DNA of 64,000 nt, from the NCBI GenBank assembly GCA_017452505.1, contig JAFTMI010000003.1, positions 1 to 64,000 of the forward strand, written 5' to 3'. This document shows positions 53,062-61,663 of the stretch, piece after piece (position 1 is the first letter of the stretch; the number at the start of each line of letters is the position of its first letter). Under the pieces are notes generated by a model. It ran no database searches. It saw only the letters and a program-made list of their open reading frames with translations, and had not been told where the DNA came from. The translations under genes were made by a program, and so were the position numbers. This stretch comes from Oscillospiraceae bacterium. Its GTDB lineage: Bacteria > Bacillota > Clostridia > Oscillospirales > Oscillospiraceae.

Positions 53062-54405
53062 ATGAACACTTTACAAGCTGGATACAGCAAAGTAAATGTG
53101 AATCCCATGCTGGGCATTCCCATCAATGGCTATTTCAAACCCCGCTATGCCGAGGGTATTTTGGATGACCTGGAGATCGTTGCGGTGGCCTTGGCTTGCG
53201 GCGAGACCAAAACCCTGCTGATGGCTATTGATAACCTCCATATCGGCACCAAACTGGTGAAGAACTATCAGGAAAGAATTTCTGAAAAGACCGGTATAGC
53301 CAAAGAGGCTATCTTCATTCACTCCACCCACACCCATACTGCCGGTACGCTGGATATGGACAGCAAAAATGAGCTGGTGCTGGAGTATACAGAATTTGTG
53401 GGCAAGCGCTTTGTGGATGCTGCTGTATTTGCCCTTGAAGACCTGAAGCCTGCCAAGATGGGCTGGGCTGTGGGCAAGGCTCCAAACATTGCTTTTGTCC
53501 GCCGTTTCCGGATGAAGGACGGCAAGGTCCGCACCAACCCCGGTGTGGGCAACCCCGACATTCTGCACCCCATTGGCGACATTGACGATCGCGTAAATGT
53601 GATCCGCTTCGACCGTGAAGGCGCAGATACCATCGTGATGGCCAATATGGGCTGCCACCCCGATGTGGTGGGCGGCAACAAGATCTCTGCCGACTGGCCT
53701 GCTATGTTCCGCCGCCGTTTGGAGAAGTCTCTGGACAATGTGAAGGCTATCTTCTTCAATGGCGCACAGGGTGATATCAACCATGTGAACGTAAACGCCA
53801 AGGACGGCGACTTCAACGACACCTTCCACGACTTTGACGATGTGGATCGTGGCTATGGCCATTCCCGCCATATGGGTAATGTGATGGCCGGCGCTGTCCT
53901 GCAGGTTTATGACAAGGTCAACTACCGGGATGTGGATACCATTCGCTTTGCCTATAAGGTAAGCGAACTGCCCTCCAATATGCCCAAGCCTGAGGATATG
54001 CCCCTGGCCCGTAAGTATCACGAGCTGCACCTTGCAGGCAAGGACAGCGAGATCCCCTTCAAGGGTATGGAGCTGACCACCGTGGTTGCCGAGGCTGGCC
54101 GTATGATTCGCCTGGAGCACGGTCCCGAGACCTTCCCCTTGGGTCTGAGCGCTGTGACCATTGGCCCGGTTGCTCTGCTGGGTATCCCCGGTGAGCCCTT
54201 TAACGGCATTGGCCGCGGCATCAAAGAGGCTGCGGGTTGGGAAGTGGTTATGCCCTGCTGCCTAACCAACGGTTCTGAGGGTTACTTCCCCATGCAGGAC
54301 TCTTATGACGAGGGCGGCTACGAGGCCCGCTCCTCCCGTTATAAGGCAGGTACTGCCGAGCTGATCATCGAAGAGGGTAAGGCTCTGCTTGACACCCTGC
54401 GCTAA
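53062..54405 (+). CDS. Neutral/alkaline ceramidase-like hydrolase, paralog 2
   Basis: A 447-residue paralog of the protein encoded at 50271, with long identical blocks (VRRFRMKDG, NPGVGNPDILHPIGD, GYFPMQDSYDEGGYEA). Zinc ligands are in HSTHTHTAG, MGCHPDVVGG, IPGEPFN and the final Tyr. The catalytic GDVSPN again reads GDINHV. It has no signal peptide, so it acts in the cytosol. AATCGGAGGAA precedes the ATG. The two copies in one operon may act on different acyl groups or form a heteromer. Confidence 0.82.
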   Translation: MNTLQAGYSKVNVNPMLGIPINGYFKPRYAEGILDDLEIVAVALACGETKTLLMAIDNLHIGTKLVKNYQERISEKTGIAKEAIFIHSTHTHTAGTLDMDSKNELVLEYTEFVGKRFVDAAVFALEDLKPAKMGWAVGKAPNIAFVRRFRMKDGKVRTNPGVGNPDILHPIGDIDDRVNVIRFDREGADTIVMANMGCHPDVVGGNKISADWPAMFRRRLEKSLDNVKAIFFNGAQGDINHVNVNAKDGDFNDTFHDFDDVDRGYGHSRHMGNVMAGAVLQVYDKVNYRDVDTIRFAYKVSELPSNMPKPEDMPLARKYHELHLAGKDSEIPFKGMELTTVVAEAGRMIRLEHGPETFPLGLSAVTIGPVALLGIPGEPFNGIGRGIKEAAGWEVVMPCCLTNGSEGYFPMQDSYDEGGYEARSSRYKAGTAELIIEEGKALLDTLR

Positions 54406-54417
54406 GGAGGGTATACA

Positions 54418-55557
54418 ATGACCGCAATCATCAATGCTACATTGGTCATGCGTGACCATTTGATCCCCAACGGCGTACTGCTGATGGAAAATGGCAAGAT
54501 CACAGCTTTTGGCGAAAGCCGGAAAATGGAGATCCCGGAAGGCTGCGAGATCATCGATGCCGAAGGAAAGTACGTTGGTCCCGGCTTTGTGGATATCCAC
54601 ACCCACTCCGACGGCAAGGTTTTCTTCTATGATGATCCCAAGTCCGTGGGCCATCATTTGAAGCACGGTACTACCACCATTTTGGCAGCGTTGTACTTCA
54701 GTATGACCACAGAGGAATTTGTGGATGCCATGGGTAAGATTCGGGAAGCTATGAAGGACCCGGATTGCAGAAACCTCTGCGGTATCTACATGGAAGGCCC
54801 TTATATGAACCCCAAGTTCGGCTGCGACAAGGAGCACAACCCCTGGGTTGGCCCTGTGGACAGAGAAAAGTATCAGCCCATCATCGATGCCGGCTGGGAC
54901 TTGGTAAAGGTTTGGGGCCTGGCTCCCGAGCGGGAGAATATCGTGCAGTTTGTGCAGGATGTAAAGGCTAAGAACCCTGCAGCGGTGTTCTCCGTTGCCC
55001 ACTCTGAGGCTTCTCCTCAGGAGGTGGAGGCACTGATGCCTTATGGCCTGAGAATCGGTACCCACCACACCAATGCCACCGGTGACCGCATTTTCTATCC
55101 GGAAGTCCGTGGCGTTTGCGTAGACGAAGCGGTTAACTACAACCGGGAGATCTATGCAGAGCTGATCTGCGACAGTATGGGTATCCATGTAGATCCTTAT
55201 ATGCTCCGACTGGTGCGGAGAATCAAGGGTGACGACCGTATCATTCTGATTTCCGATGCCTATGCCTGCGACGGCCCGATTCCCGAGGGCTATGACGGTG
55301 TGGACGATATCAACTTTGACTGGGAAGGCGAGATCGCCGGTTCCAAGCTGACGCTGGATATTGCCTGCCGTAATGCTTTGAAGCATTTGGGCGCTTCCGT
55401 TGTGAATGTGTTCCGTTTTGCTTCTTATAACCCTGCTATGGCAGTAGGGTTCTATGACCGCGGTGAGATCGCGGTTGGAAAACGTGCTGACCTGGTGATC
55501 GTTGATCACTGGATGAAAGTAAACAAAGTAATTTTCGAAGGAGAGACCGTACAATGA
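54418..55557 (+). CDS. Amidohydrolase, divergent NagA-like deacetylase
   Basis: A 379-residue metal-dependent amidohydrolase related to GlcNAc-6-phosphate deacetylase. Metal and catalytic motifs are VDIHTHSDG, MEGPYMNP, SVAHSEA, THHTNAT (in place of THLFNAM), ICDSMGIHV and LISDAYACDG. The changed substrate loop and a longer GPIPEGYDGVDD insertion suggest a substrate other than GlcNAc-6-phosphate. It lies 12 bases after ceramidase paralog 2 and overlaps the NagB-like gene by four bases. Confidence 0.85.
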   Translation: MTAIINATLVMRDHLIPNGVLLMENGKITAFGESRKMEIPEGCEIIDAEGKYVGPGFVDIHTHSDGKVFFYDDPKSVGHHLKHGTTTILAALYFSMTTEEFVDAMGKIREAMKDPDCRNLCGIYMEGPYMNPKFGCDKEHNPWVGPVDREKYQPIIDAGWDLVKVWGLAPERENIVQFVQDVKAKNPAAVFSVAHSEASPQEVEALMPYGLRIGTHHTNATGDRIFYPEVRGVCVDEAVNYNREIYAELICDSMGIHVDPYMLRLVRRIKGDDRIILISDAYACDGPIPEGYDGVDDINFDWEGEIAGSKLTLDIACRNALKHLGASVVNVFRFASYNPAMAVGFYDRGEIAVGKRADLVIVDHWMKVNKVIFEGETVQ

Positions 55558-56525
55558 AAGACTTCATTACCGATCCCGCAACCAAATTTGACTTCCAACC
55601 CCACGACTTTGTTCCCTTCAAGGACAAGAAGGTCTGTGAGTATGTCCGCAGCCTGAGCGGCAAGGACCTGGAAAAGCGCGAGCCCTGGTGGCATCCCGAA
55701 TTCGATGTTAAGGTTATCATGAACCCCCATCCCATTCTGATCGCTACCCTGTTCTCCCGTCTGAAGGCAGCTTCCGAGGCTGGCAAGACCTTCACCATGA
55801 TCCTGGGTAACCCCGAGCCCGACACCTACATTCCTCTGGCTCAGCTGATCAACTACTTCCAGGTTGACTGCTCCAAGGTTCACCTGTTCGCTGAGGACGA
55901 GTGGGCTGACGAGAACGGCAACATCGCTCCCATCACCTACGAGGCTGGCTTCGCTCACTCCATGATCAAGTATTTCTACTATCAGATCGACGAGAAGCTG
56001 CGTATGCCCATGGAGAACGTCCACTTCCCCACCAATGAGAACATCAAGGACTACTCCAAGATTATCAACGACATCTCCGAGGGTGGCGCTGATATCGCTT
56101 CCACCTCTCCCGGATGGGCTGGCCACATGGCATTCGTGGATCCCATCCCCGAGTTCATCGGCTCCGGCGATGTTGAAGAGTGGCTGAATCAGCCCGCTCA
56201 GATCGTCAAGCTGCATCCCATGACCATTATGCAGAACTCCCTGAACGGTACCTTCGGTCAGTCCGGCGACATCGCAAATGTTCCTCCCTGCGCCGCTACC
56301 ATCGGACCTCTGGATGTTATGCGTGCTAAGGAGCGTATCGAGGTTCACGCACTGGCTACCTGCGGTACTTTCTCCTCCTGGCAGAGAATGACCTCCCGTC
56401 TGTGCACCCACGGCCCCATCACTCCTTACCTGCCCTCCTCCATGCTGCAGACCAAGAAGACTCAGGTCTACATCAGCGAAGAGCTGGCTGCTCCCTTCGA
56501 GTGCTGGGAGAAGGTCGGTTACTAA
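55554..56525 (+). CDS. Glucosamine-6-phosphate deaminase-like protein with altered active site
   Basis: A 323-residue member of the NagB/RpiA/6-phosphogluconolactonase fold. HLFAEDEWADENGN corresponds to the NagB FNMDEY region. The catalytic segment of NagB (DGHIAFNEP) reads AGHMAFVDP here, so the Asp becomes Ala189 and the Glu becomes Asp196, while His191 stays. It is longer than NagB (about 240-265). It is coupled to the NagA-like gene (ATGA overlap), so it should act on that product, though ordinary deamination is uncertain. Confidence 0.82.
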   Translation: MKDFITDPATKFDFQPHDFVPFKDKKVCEYVRSLSGKDLEKREPWWHPEFDVKVIMNPHPILIATLFSRLKAASEAGKTFTMILGNPEPDTYIPLAQLINYFQVDCSKVHLFAEDEWADENGNIAPITYEAGFAHSMIKYFYYQIDEKLRMPMENVHFPTNENIKDYSKIINDISEGGADIASTSPGWAGHMAFVDPIPEFIGSGDVEEWLNQPAQIVKLHPMTIMQNSLNGTFGQSGDIANVPPCAATIGPLDVMRAKERIEVHALATCGTFSSWQRMTSRLCTHGPITPYLPSSMLQTKKTQVYISEELAAPFECWEKVGY

Positions 56526-56543
56526 TCCTATTATTCCAATGGC

Positions 56544-56572
56544 AAAGGGCCACATCATCGATGTGGCCCTTT
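56544..56572 (+). terminator. Terminator within the long operon, after the NagB-like gene
   Basis: A 13-bp stem (56544-56556 with 56560-56572) followed by T-rich sequence. It may set lower expression of the FGGY kinase and later genes. Confidence 0.8.
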
Positions 56573-56594
56573 TTCAAAAAAGGAGGACACCCTT

Positions 56595-58043
56595 ATGTAT
56601 ATTGGTGTTGATTTGGGCAGTACCAATCTAAAAGCTGCCCTGTATGATGAGAACTTAAATTGCGTTGCCCAGAAGGGCGCGCCTGTTGCGTATATCCGTG
56701 AGGGAGAATTTGTTGAATTTGACGCAGAAAAGTATTTTGATGATCTCGTTGCAGTGTTGCACGATCTGATGGCTGAGAATCCCGGCAAGGTGTTGGAGAT
56801 CGCCCTCACCGGCCAGGCCGAGTCCCTGGTTTGCCTGGATGCAGAGGGTAAGGCCGTTTATAATGCCATCTCCTGGATGGATGAGCGCTCCGGGGAGGAG
56901 TGCGAGATCCTTTCTCAGCAGTTTGATGCCCAGCTGTGCCACCGAAAGACCGGTCAGCAGGCTGTGCTGCCCACCTGGCCTGCCACTAAGATTTTGTGGC
57001 TGAAGCGCAACCGGCCGGAAATTTTCGGCAAGGTAGCAACCTATATGCTGCTGAAGGACTATATCGTTTACCGGCTCACAGACAAGAAATGCGCCGATAT
57101 GTCCATTGCTACTTTCTCTTTTTACTTTGACATTTACGGAAAATGCTACTGGCAGGAAATGCTCCGGGCCATTGGTATTACCGAGAAACAGCTCCCTGAG
57201 CTGATAGAGCCCTGTACTGTGGTAGGCGGCTTGACTGATAATGTGGCAGCAGCCACCGGTCTGACTGCCGAAACCCAGGTCAATGTAGGCACCTTGGACC
57301 ATTTTGCCGGTATGATCGGCACAGGCAACACTGCCCCCGGCGGTATGAACCTGTCCACTGGTACGACAATGGTGCTCACCGCTATGACCGAGGAGAAACC
57401 CGACCCGGACTGTGACCTGGCCCTGCACTACGGCTTTAAGCCGGATACCTATGTGATGTTGCCGGTTATGGAAAGCGGCGGCGTGTGCTTGGATTGGTTC
57501 CGCCGTACTTGTATGAACAATTTGAATTACGATACCTTGAATGCCGAAATCTTGAAAGCCCCGGAAACGGACCTGCTGTTCCTGCCTTATTTGGTGGGTA
57601 CAAACGCACCGGAATTTGACCGGGAGGCCAGCGGTGTATTCTTCGGCCTGCGCCAGGAGCATACGAATATCCAAATGGCTAAGGCAGTCATGGAGGGCGT
57701 GTGCTTCGTCCTGCGGAAAAACTGCGAGGATATCCTGTCCAAGGGTACGAAGATCTCCAGCATCGTAGCCACCGGCGGCGGCGCAAAGAGCCCTGTTTGG
57801 TGTCAACTGCAGGCGGATATCACCGGCCTTCCCCTGGAAGTTCCTGCTGTTACCGAGGCCGGCTGCCTGGGCGCGGCGATGATCGCAGCCAAGAGCCAAG
57901 GTCAGTTTGACAGTTTGGAAGAGGCTGCCAAGGGCGTGAAGATGGTTCGCGCCTATACCCCCAACCCCAGCCCCGCTATCGAAGAAAAATACCGCAAGTT
58001 CTGCAAGCTCTATGAAGCTGCATTGGAAATTGCCAGAATGTAA
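56595..58043 (+). CDS. FGGY-family carbohydrate kinase (xylulokinase-like)
   Basis: A 482-residue sugar kinase. The N-terminal phosphate motif is GVDLGSTNLKAALYD, the catalytic Asp is in VGTLDHFAGMIG (about residue 235), and the adenosine motif is VATGGGAKSPVWCQLQAD near 395. FGGY kinases act on xylulose, fuculose, rhamnulose, glycerol and others. AAAGGAGGACACCC precedes the ATG. A RhaM-like mutarotase nearby hints at a deoxy-hexose or pentose. The exact substrate is unknown. Confidence 0.9.
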   Translation: MYIGVDLGSTNLKAALYDENLNCVAQKGAPVAYIREGEFVEFDAEKYFDDLVAVLHDLMAENPGKVLEIALTGQAESLVCLDAEGKAVYNAISWMDERSGEECEILSQQFDAQLCHRKTGQQAVLPTWPATKILWLKRNRPEIFGKVATYMLLKDYIVYRLTDKKCADMSIATFSFYFDIYGKCYWQEMLRAIGITEKQLPELIEPCTVVGGLTDNVAAATGLTAETQVNVGTLDHFAGMIGTGNTAPGGMNLSTGTTMVLTAMTEEKPDPDCDLALHYGFKPDTYVMLPVMESGGVCLDWFRRTCMNNLNYDTLNAEILKAPETDLLFLPYLVGTNAPEFDREASGVFFGLRQEHTNIQMAKAVMEGVCFVLRKNCEDILSKGTKISSIVATGGGAKSPVWCQLQADITGLPLEVPAVTEAGCLGAAMIAAKSQGQFDSLEEAAKGVKMVRAYTPNPSPAIEEKYRKFCKLYEAALEIARM

Positions 58044-58054
58044 GGGATTTTGCT

Positions 58055-58660
58055 ATGAAAACCTACACCTTAAAGAAAATCACCGGCGCTCCCGATTGGA
58101 ACGTCATCGAGGTAATGCCCATCGATACCCTGCTGTGGACAGATCCTCTGCCCATTACTGCCCAGGCTCAGCTTTGTTGGGACGAGGAGGCCATTTACCT
58201 GCGTATGGAGGCCTTTGAAAAAGAGATCCGCAAGGAAGAAACCGACCCCTTGGCAGAAATCTGCAACGACAGCTGTCTGGAGTTCTTTATCCAGCCCACC
58301 GATGCGCCTACCTATCTGAACTTTGAGATCAACCCCTTGGCAAATTATCTCATTGGCCAGGGCGATTGCGATGTGGATAACCGTTTGCGTGTCATCATTC
58401 CGGACTTTGAGACCCGCATGGAGCCCAAGGTGACCTTCACGGAAACCGGCTGGGTTCTGACCTACAAAGTGCCCTTCTCCTTTATCCGCCTGTTCTATCC
58501 CCAGTTTGAGGCTAAGGCAGGTGTTAAGGTCCGGGGCAACTGCTATAAATGCGGCGACTTGACTGTGAAGCCCCATTTCCTGGCATGGAGTCCCACCGTT
58601 AGTGAAGAACCCGCTTTCCACCTGCCGGAGTATTTTGGAGAACTGATTTTTGGAGAATGA
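58055..58660 (+). CDS. CBM9/DOMON-like carbohydrate-binding protein, intracellular
   Basis: A 201-residue protein resembling family 9 carbohydrate-binding modules: AQLCWDEEAIYLRMEA, NDSCLEFFIQP (the NDSxExF signature) and YLNFEINPLANYL. It has no signal peptide and no other domain, so it is a free-standing binding protein in the cytosol. It lies one base before the hydrolase gene at 58662 and may be its accessory subunit. Confidence 0.8.
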   Translation: MKTYTLKKITGAPDWNVIEVMPIDTLLWTDPLPITAQAQLCWDEEAIYLRMEAFEKEIRKEETDPLAEICNDSCLEFFIQPTDAPTYLNFEINPLANYLIGQGDCDVDNRLRVIIPDFETRMEPKVTFTETGWVLTYKVPFSFIRLFYPQFEAKAGVKVRGNCYKCGDLTVKPHFLAWSPTVSEEPAFHLPEYFGELIFGE

Positions 58661-58661
58661 T

Positions 58662-60806
58662 ATGGCTATTGTGATTGAAAATTCCCTGTTCCGCCTGACG
58701 GTAGGGGAGGATTGTATTGCCCAAAGCCTTGTGTGTAAGGCAAACGGAGAGGAATGCTTAGCAAAAGATGCAAAGCTACCGCTGTTTTCTGTGACCCAGG
58801 AGCGGCCCTTTAATAATGAGGTAAAGCTCTCCACCCTGTGCAAGCGCACGACTTATCCTGCCAACTCTCTCCGACGGGAAGGGGATAAGCTGATTGTAGG
58901 TTTCTCTGTTGCACCCTATGAGGCAGTGGTGCAGGTGCAGGAGAAAGAAAGTTATGTAAACTTCTGCTTGGACAGTTTTATTAATCATCCCGCAGACTAT
59001 GGCCATCTGTGTATGGATAAACCCCCAGCAACGGAGTTCTGCCTGCTGCAGTTGCCTGTGGCTGATCGGGAGAATTTCGGCCAGTGGCTGAATGTAAGCT
59101 GGGACGAGAATACTGCGGTCAATGTGCTGGCATCTGACCCCCGTACCCTGATTGATGCAGAACAGCGGGAGGGCTATCACATTATGCATGCCACCGTCCG
59201 CCGGGATATTCGCATGCAAGGCCCCGGCGCGGCGCTGATCGTTGCCCCCAAGGAGCAGCTTTTGGATTGCGTTGCCGCGGTGGAGGAGGATTTTGACCTG
59301 CCCCGTGGTGTGGAAAGCCGCCGCAATCCCTGCACCAACCAAGCTATTTATTACACCTGGGAGCTGTATCCGGACACGGTAGAGGAGCATATTCGCTATT
59401 GCAAGGCCGGCGGCTACAAGCTGATGCAGGTATATTTTACCAGCATTTATAAATCTGCCCAGTGCTATGGCCTGTGCGGAGATTATGATTATAATGACCA
59501 CTATCCCAACGGCGCGGAGGATTTGCAAAAGGTCCTCTCCCGGCTGCGGGAGGAGGGTATTATTCCCGGTCTGCATCTTTTGCAGCCCCATATTGGTCTG
59601 AAGAGCCGGTATGTGGCCCCGGTTGCTGACCACCGTCTCCACTTGATTCAGCACTATACTTTGGCAAAGCCGCTGGGTAAAGAGGATACCACGATTTATG
59701 TGGAGCAGGATCCCTTTGCTGCGCCTATGGCAGATAAGCGCCGTGTGCTGCAATTCGGCGGTGAGCTGATCACCTACGAAGGTCGCACGGAAGAACGGCC
59801 CTACTGCTTTACCGGTTGTACCCGCGGTGCATACGATACCACAGTCACAGAGCACCCCCTGGGCCAAATCGGCGGTGTGCTGGATGTGAGTGAGTACAGC
59901 GCTGTCAGCGCCTATCTTGACCAAAATACCAGCCTTGCCGACGAGGTATCCCAGAAGCTTGCGGATACCTATAACCTGGGCTTCGGGTTTATATACTTTG
60001 ACGGCTCTGAGGGCACCAATCTGCCCTATGCGTATCATATCCCCAATGCCCAATTCAGCGTGTATAAGAAGCTGCAGACTGCGCCCCTGTTCTGCGAGGG
60101 CGCGGCCAAGGCCCATTTCAGCTGGCATATGCTCAGCGGCGCCAATGCCTTTGACATCTTCCGTCCGGAAGTGTTCAAGGAAATGATCGGTGTTCACCCC
60201 ATTCCCGAAGCCATTGAGATGAAAAAGGACTTCACCCGGGTGAATTTCGGCTGGTGGCAGTTCTGGGGCGGTACAGGAACCCAGGCTGACCAATTTGCCT
60301 ACAGCAGCGCCAAGGCAGCTGCCTGGGATTGCCCGGCAACCATGATTTCCGACCGGAAATTCTTTGGAGAAAATCCCCGGCTCTATGACATTTTGGAAGT
60401 TCTGCGCCGTTGGGAGGATGCCCGCACAAGCGGCTTCTTCACAGAAGAGCAAAAGGAAGAAATGAAGAACCTGGAGCAGGAGCATATCCTGCTGATCAAT
60501 GAGCAGAAGGAATATGAGCTGCAGCCTTATTTCCGGGTAGCGCTGTCTGAGAATTTCCCCATCACTGCCTATACCTTTACCCGGGGTGGCGAAAGCTGGG
60601 CAGTCTACTGGCACAGATCCGGTGAGGGCAAGCTGAAACTGCCTGTAAATGCTGAGGAAATCCAGCTTTATGAGGAGCTTTGGCAGCCGCAGATTTCTTT
60701 GGAAAATGGCTTAGCTGTCCTGCCTGCGGACAAGTGCCGGTATGTAAAAACCGCGCTGCCGATGGAAAAACTTGTGGAAGTTTTCCAAAAAGCAGAACTC
60801 CTATAA
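58662..60806 (+). CDS. Unassigned TIM-barrel hydrolase (glycoside hydrolase-like)
   Basis: A 714-residue cytosolic protein. The N-terminal 220 residues are beta-rich, and a barrel-like domain (about 230-560) includes YKLMQVYFTSIY, IIPGLHLLQPHIG and FGFIYFDGSEG, which recalls the catalytic Asp/Glu strands of glycoside hydrolases with a GH-D or GH13-like barrel. A C-terminal beta domain follows. I cannot place it in a numbered family. The ATG at 58662 was chosen because GGAG lies seven bases upstream. Paired with the CBM9-like gene it probably cleaves an imported glycoside. Confidence 0.7.
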   Translation: MAIVIENSLFRLTVGEDCIAQSLVCKANGEECLAKDAKLPLFSVTQERPFNNEVKLSTLCKRTTYPANSLRREGDKLIVGFSVAPYEAVVQVQEKESYVNFCLDSFINHPADYGHLCMDKPPATEFCLLQLPVADRENFGQWLNVSWDENTAVNVLASDPRTLIDAEQREGYHIMHATVRRDIRMQGPGAALIVAPKEQLLDCVAAVEEDFDLPRGVESRRNPCTNQAIYYTWELYPDTVEEHIRYCKAGGYKLMQVYFTSIYKSAQCYGLCGDYDYNDHYPNGAEDLQKVLSRLREEGIIPGLHLLQPHIGLKSRYVAPVADHRLHLIQHYTLAKPLGKEDTTIYVEQDPFAAPMADKRRVLQFGGELITYEGRTEERPYCFTGCTRGAYDTTVTEHPLGQIGGVLDVSEYSAVSAYLDQNTSLADEVSQKLADTYNLGFGFIYFDGSEGTNLPYAYHIPNAQFSVYKKLQTAPLFCEGAAKAHFSWHMLSGANAFDIFRPEVFKEMIGVHPIPEAIEMKKDFTRVNFGWWQFWGGTGTQADQFAYSSAKAAAWDCPATMISDRKFFGENPRLYDILEVLRRWEDARTSGFFTEEQKEEMKNLEQEHILLINEQKEYELQPYFRVALSENFPITAYTFTRGGESWAVYWHRSGEGKLKLPVNAEEIQLYEELWQPQISLENGLAVLPADKCRYVKTALPMEKLVEVFQKAELL

Positions 60807-60845
60807 GGCACTTTCACGAATTTTCAGAAAAAGCCCTGACAGGAA

Positions 60846-60874
60846 TTGACATTCCGGGCGATTTATACTAAACT
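60846..60874 (+). promoter_or_regulatory. Internal promoter before the RhaM-like gene
   Basis: TTGACA (60846-60851) and TAAACT (60869-60874), spacer 17, in the 115-base gap after the hydrolase gene. Confidence 0.65.
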
Positions 60875-60921
60875 ATATGTTGATGTGGAACGCTTGCAGT
60901 GAATGCATAGGAGGTGGCGTT

Positions 60922-61251
60922 ATGGGAGTCTTGCGATTTGGTCAGCTGGGTAAGCTGAAACCGGAAAAAATCGAGGAGTACTGCGCCTTGCACGCCAATC
61001 CCTGGCCGGAAGTGCTGGAAACCATCAAGCAGTGTAATATGCGGAACTATTCCATTTATCTCCACGGCGATTTGGTCTTTGCTTACTTTGAGTATGTGGG
61101 TGAGGATTTTGATGCCGATATGCAGAAGATGGATAACGACCCCATTACCCAAAAATGGTGGGAGCATACGCACCCCTGCTTTATAGAATATGCAATCCAC
61201 CCGGCAAGTCAGTTTTACCACGATATGAAACCGATTTTTTACTATGAATGA
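60922..61251 (+). CDS. L-rhamnose mutarotase-like protein
   Basis: A 109-residue ferredoxin-like-fold protein of the RhaM family, which interconverts sugar anomers. Family motifs are HANPWPEVLETIKQCNMRNYS (His about 27) and the C-terminal KWWEHTHPCF. AGGAGGTGGCGTT precedes the ATG at 60922. With no rhamnose catabolic genes nearby, the substrate may be another deoxy or amino sugar handled by this operon. Confidence 0.88.
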   Translation: MGVLRFGQLGKLKPEKIEEYCALHANPWPEVLETIKQCNMRNYSIYLHGDLVFAYFEYVGEDFDADMQKMDNDPITQKWWEHTHPCFIEYAIHPASQFYHDMKPIFYYE

Positions 61252-61264
61252 GGAGGAACCCCCA

Positions 61265-61621
61265 ATGGCCTACGGCAAGAAAGTTTGGATTTTCCCGGAT
61301 GCAGAGCTGCCCCCCGAGGGCGTGAACCTGATTCCCGGTCACGAATCCGTCATCATCACCAACGTCAGCGACAAGGTGGCAAATGTGAAGTTCACCCTGA
61401 TCTACACCGATAAGGATCCTGTCAGCTTCACCACCCAGGTGGAAGCTATGCGTGTTCGCTGCCTGCGTACCAATAAGGAGTGCGACTTTGGCCAGTACAC
61501 CGCTAAGTTCGACGAGCAGTACGCCATTATGCTGGAGAGCGATCAGCCCATCGTTGCCCAGTACGGCCGCGCCGAACCCAGAGAGGTCAATTTCTACATC
61601 AATGCCGGTTACTGCGAGTAA
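61265..61621 (+). CDS. ASRT-family (sensory rhodopsin transducer-like) small-molecule-binding protein
   Basis: A 118-residue beta-sandwich protein like the Anabaena sensory rhodopsin transducer: GKKVWIFPDAELPP at the start, GHESVIITNVSDKVA, IYTDKDPV and SDQPIVAQYGRAEP at the end. No rhodopsin gene is here. Published family analyses propose that ASRT domains bind small molecules such as sugars. GAGGAGGAACCCCC precedes the ATG at 61265. Its place between the mutarotase and a peptidase-like gene fits a sugar-binding enzyme or sensor. Confidence 0.85.
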   Translation: MAYGKKVWIFPDAELPPEGVNLIPGHESVIITNVSDKVANVKFTLIYTDKDPVSFTTQVEAMRVRCLRTNKECDFGQYTAKFDEQYAIMLESDQPIVAQYGRAEPREVNFYINAGYCE

Positions 61622-61663
61622 TCGAAAAATAATTATGTAAACTATTTTAGGAGGAAATACAAA

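Noticed and set aside
58776-60614. 612-residue minus-strand frame opposite the barrel hydrolase
   Set aside because: No ribosome site or motif, and it is fully within a coupled plus-strand gene.
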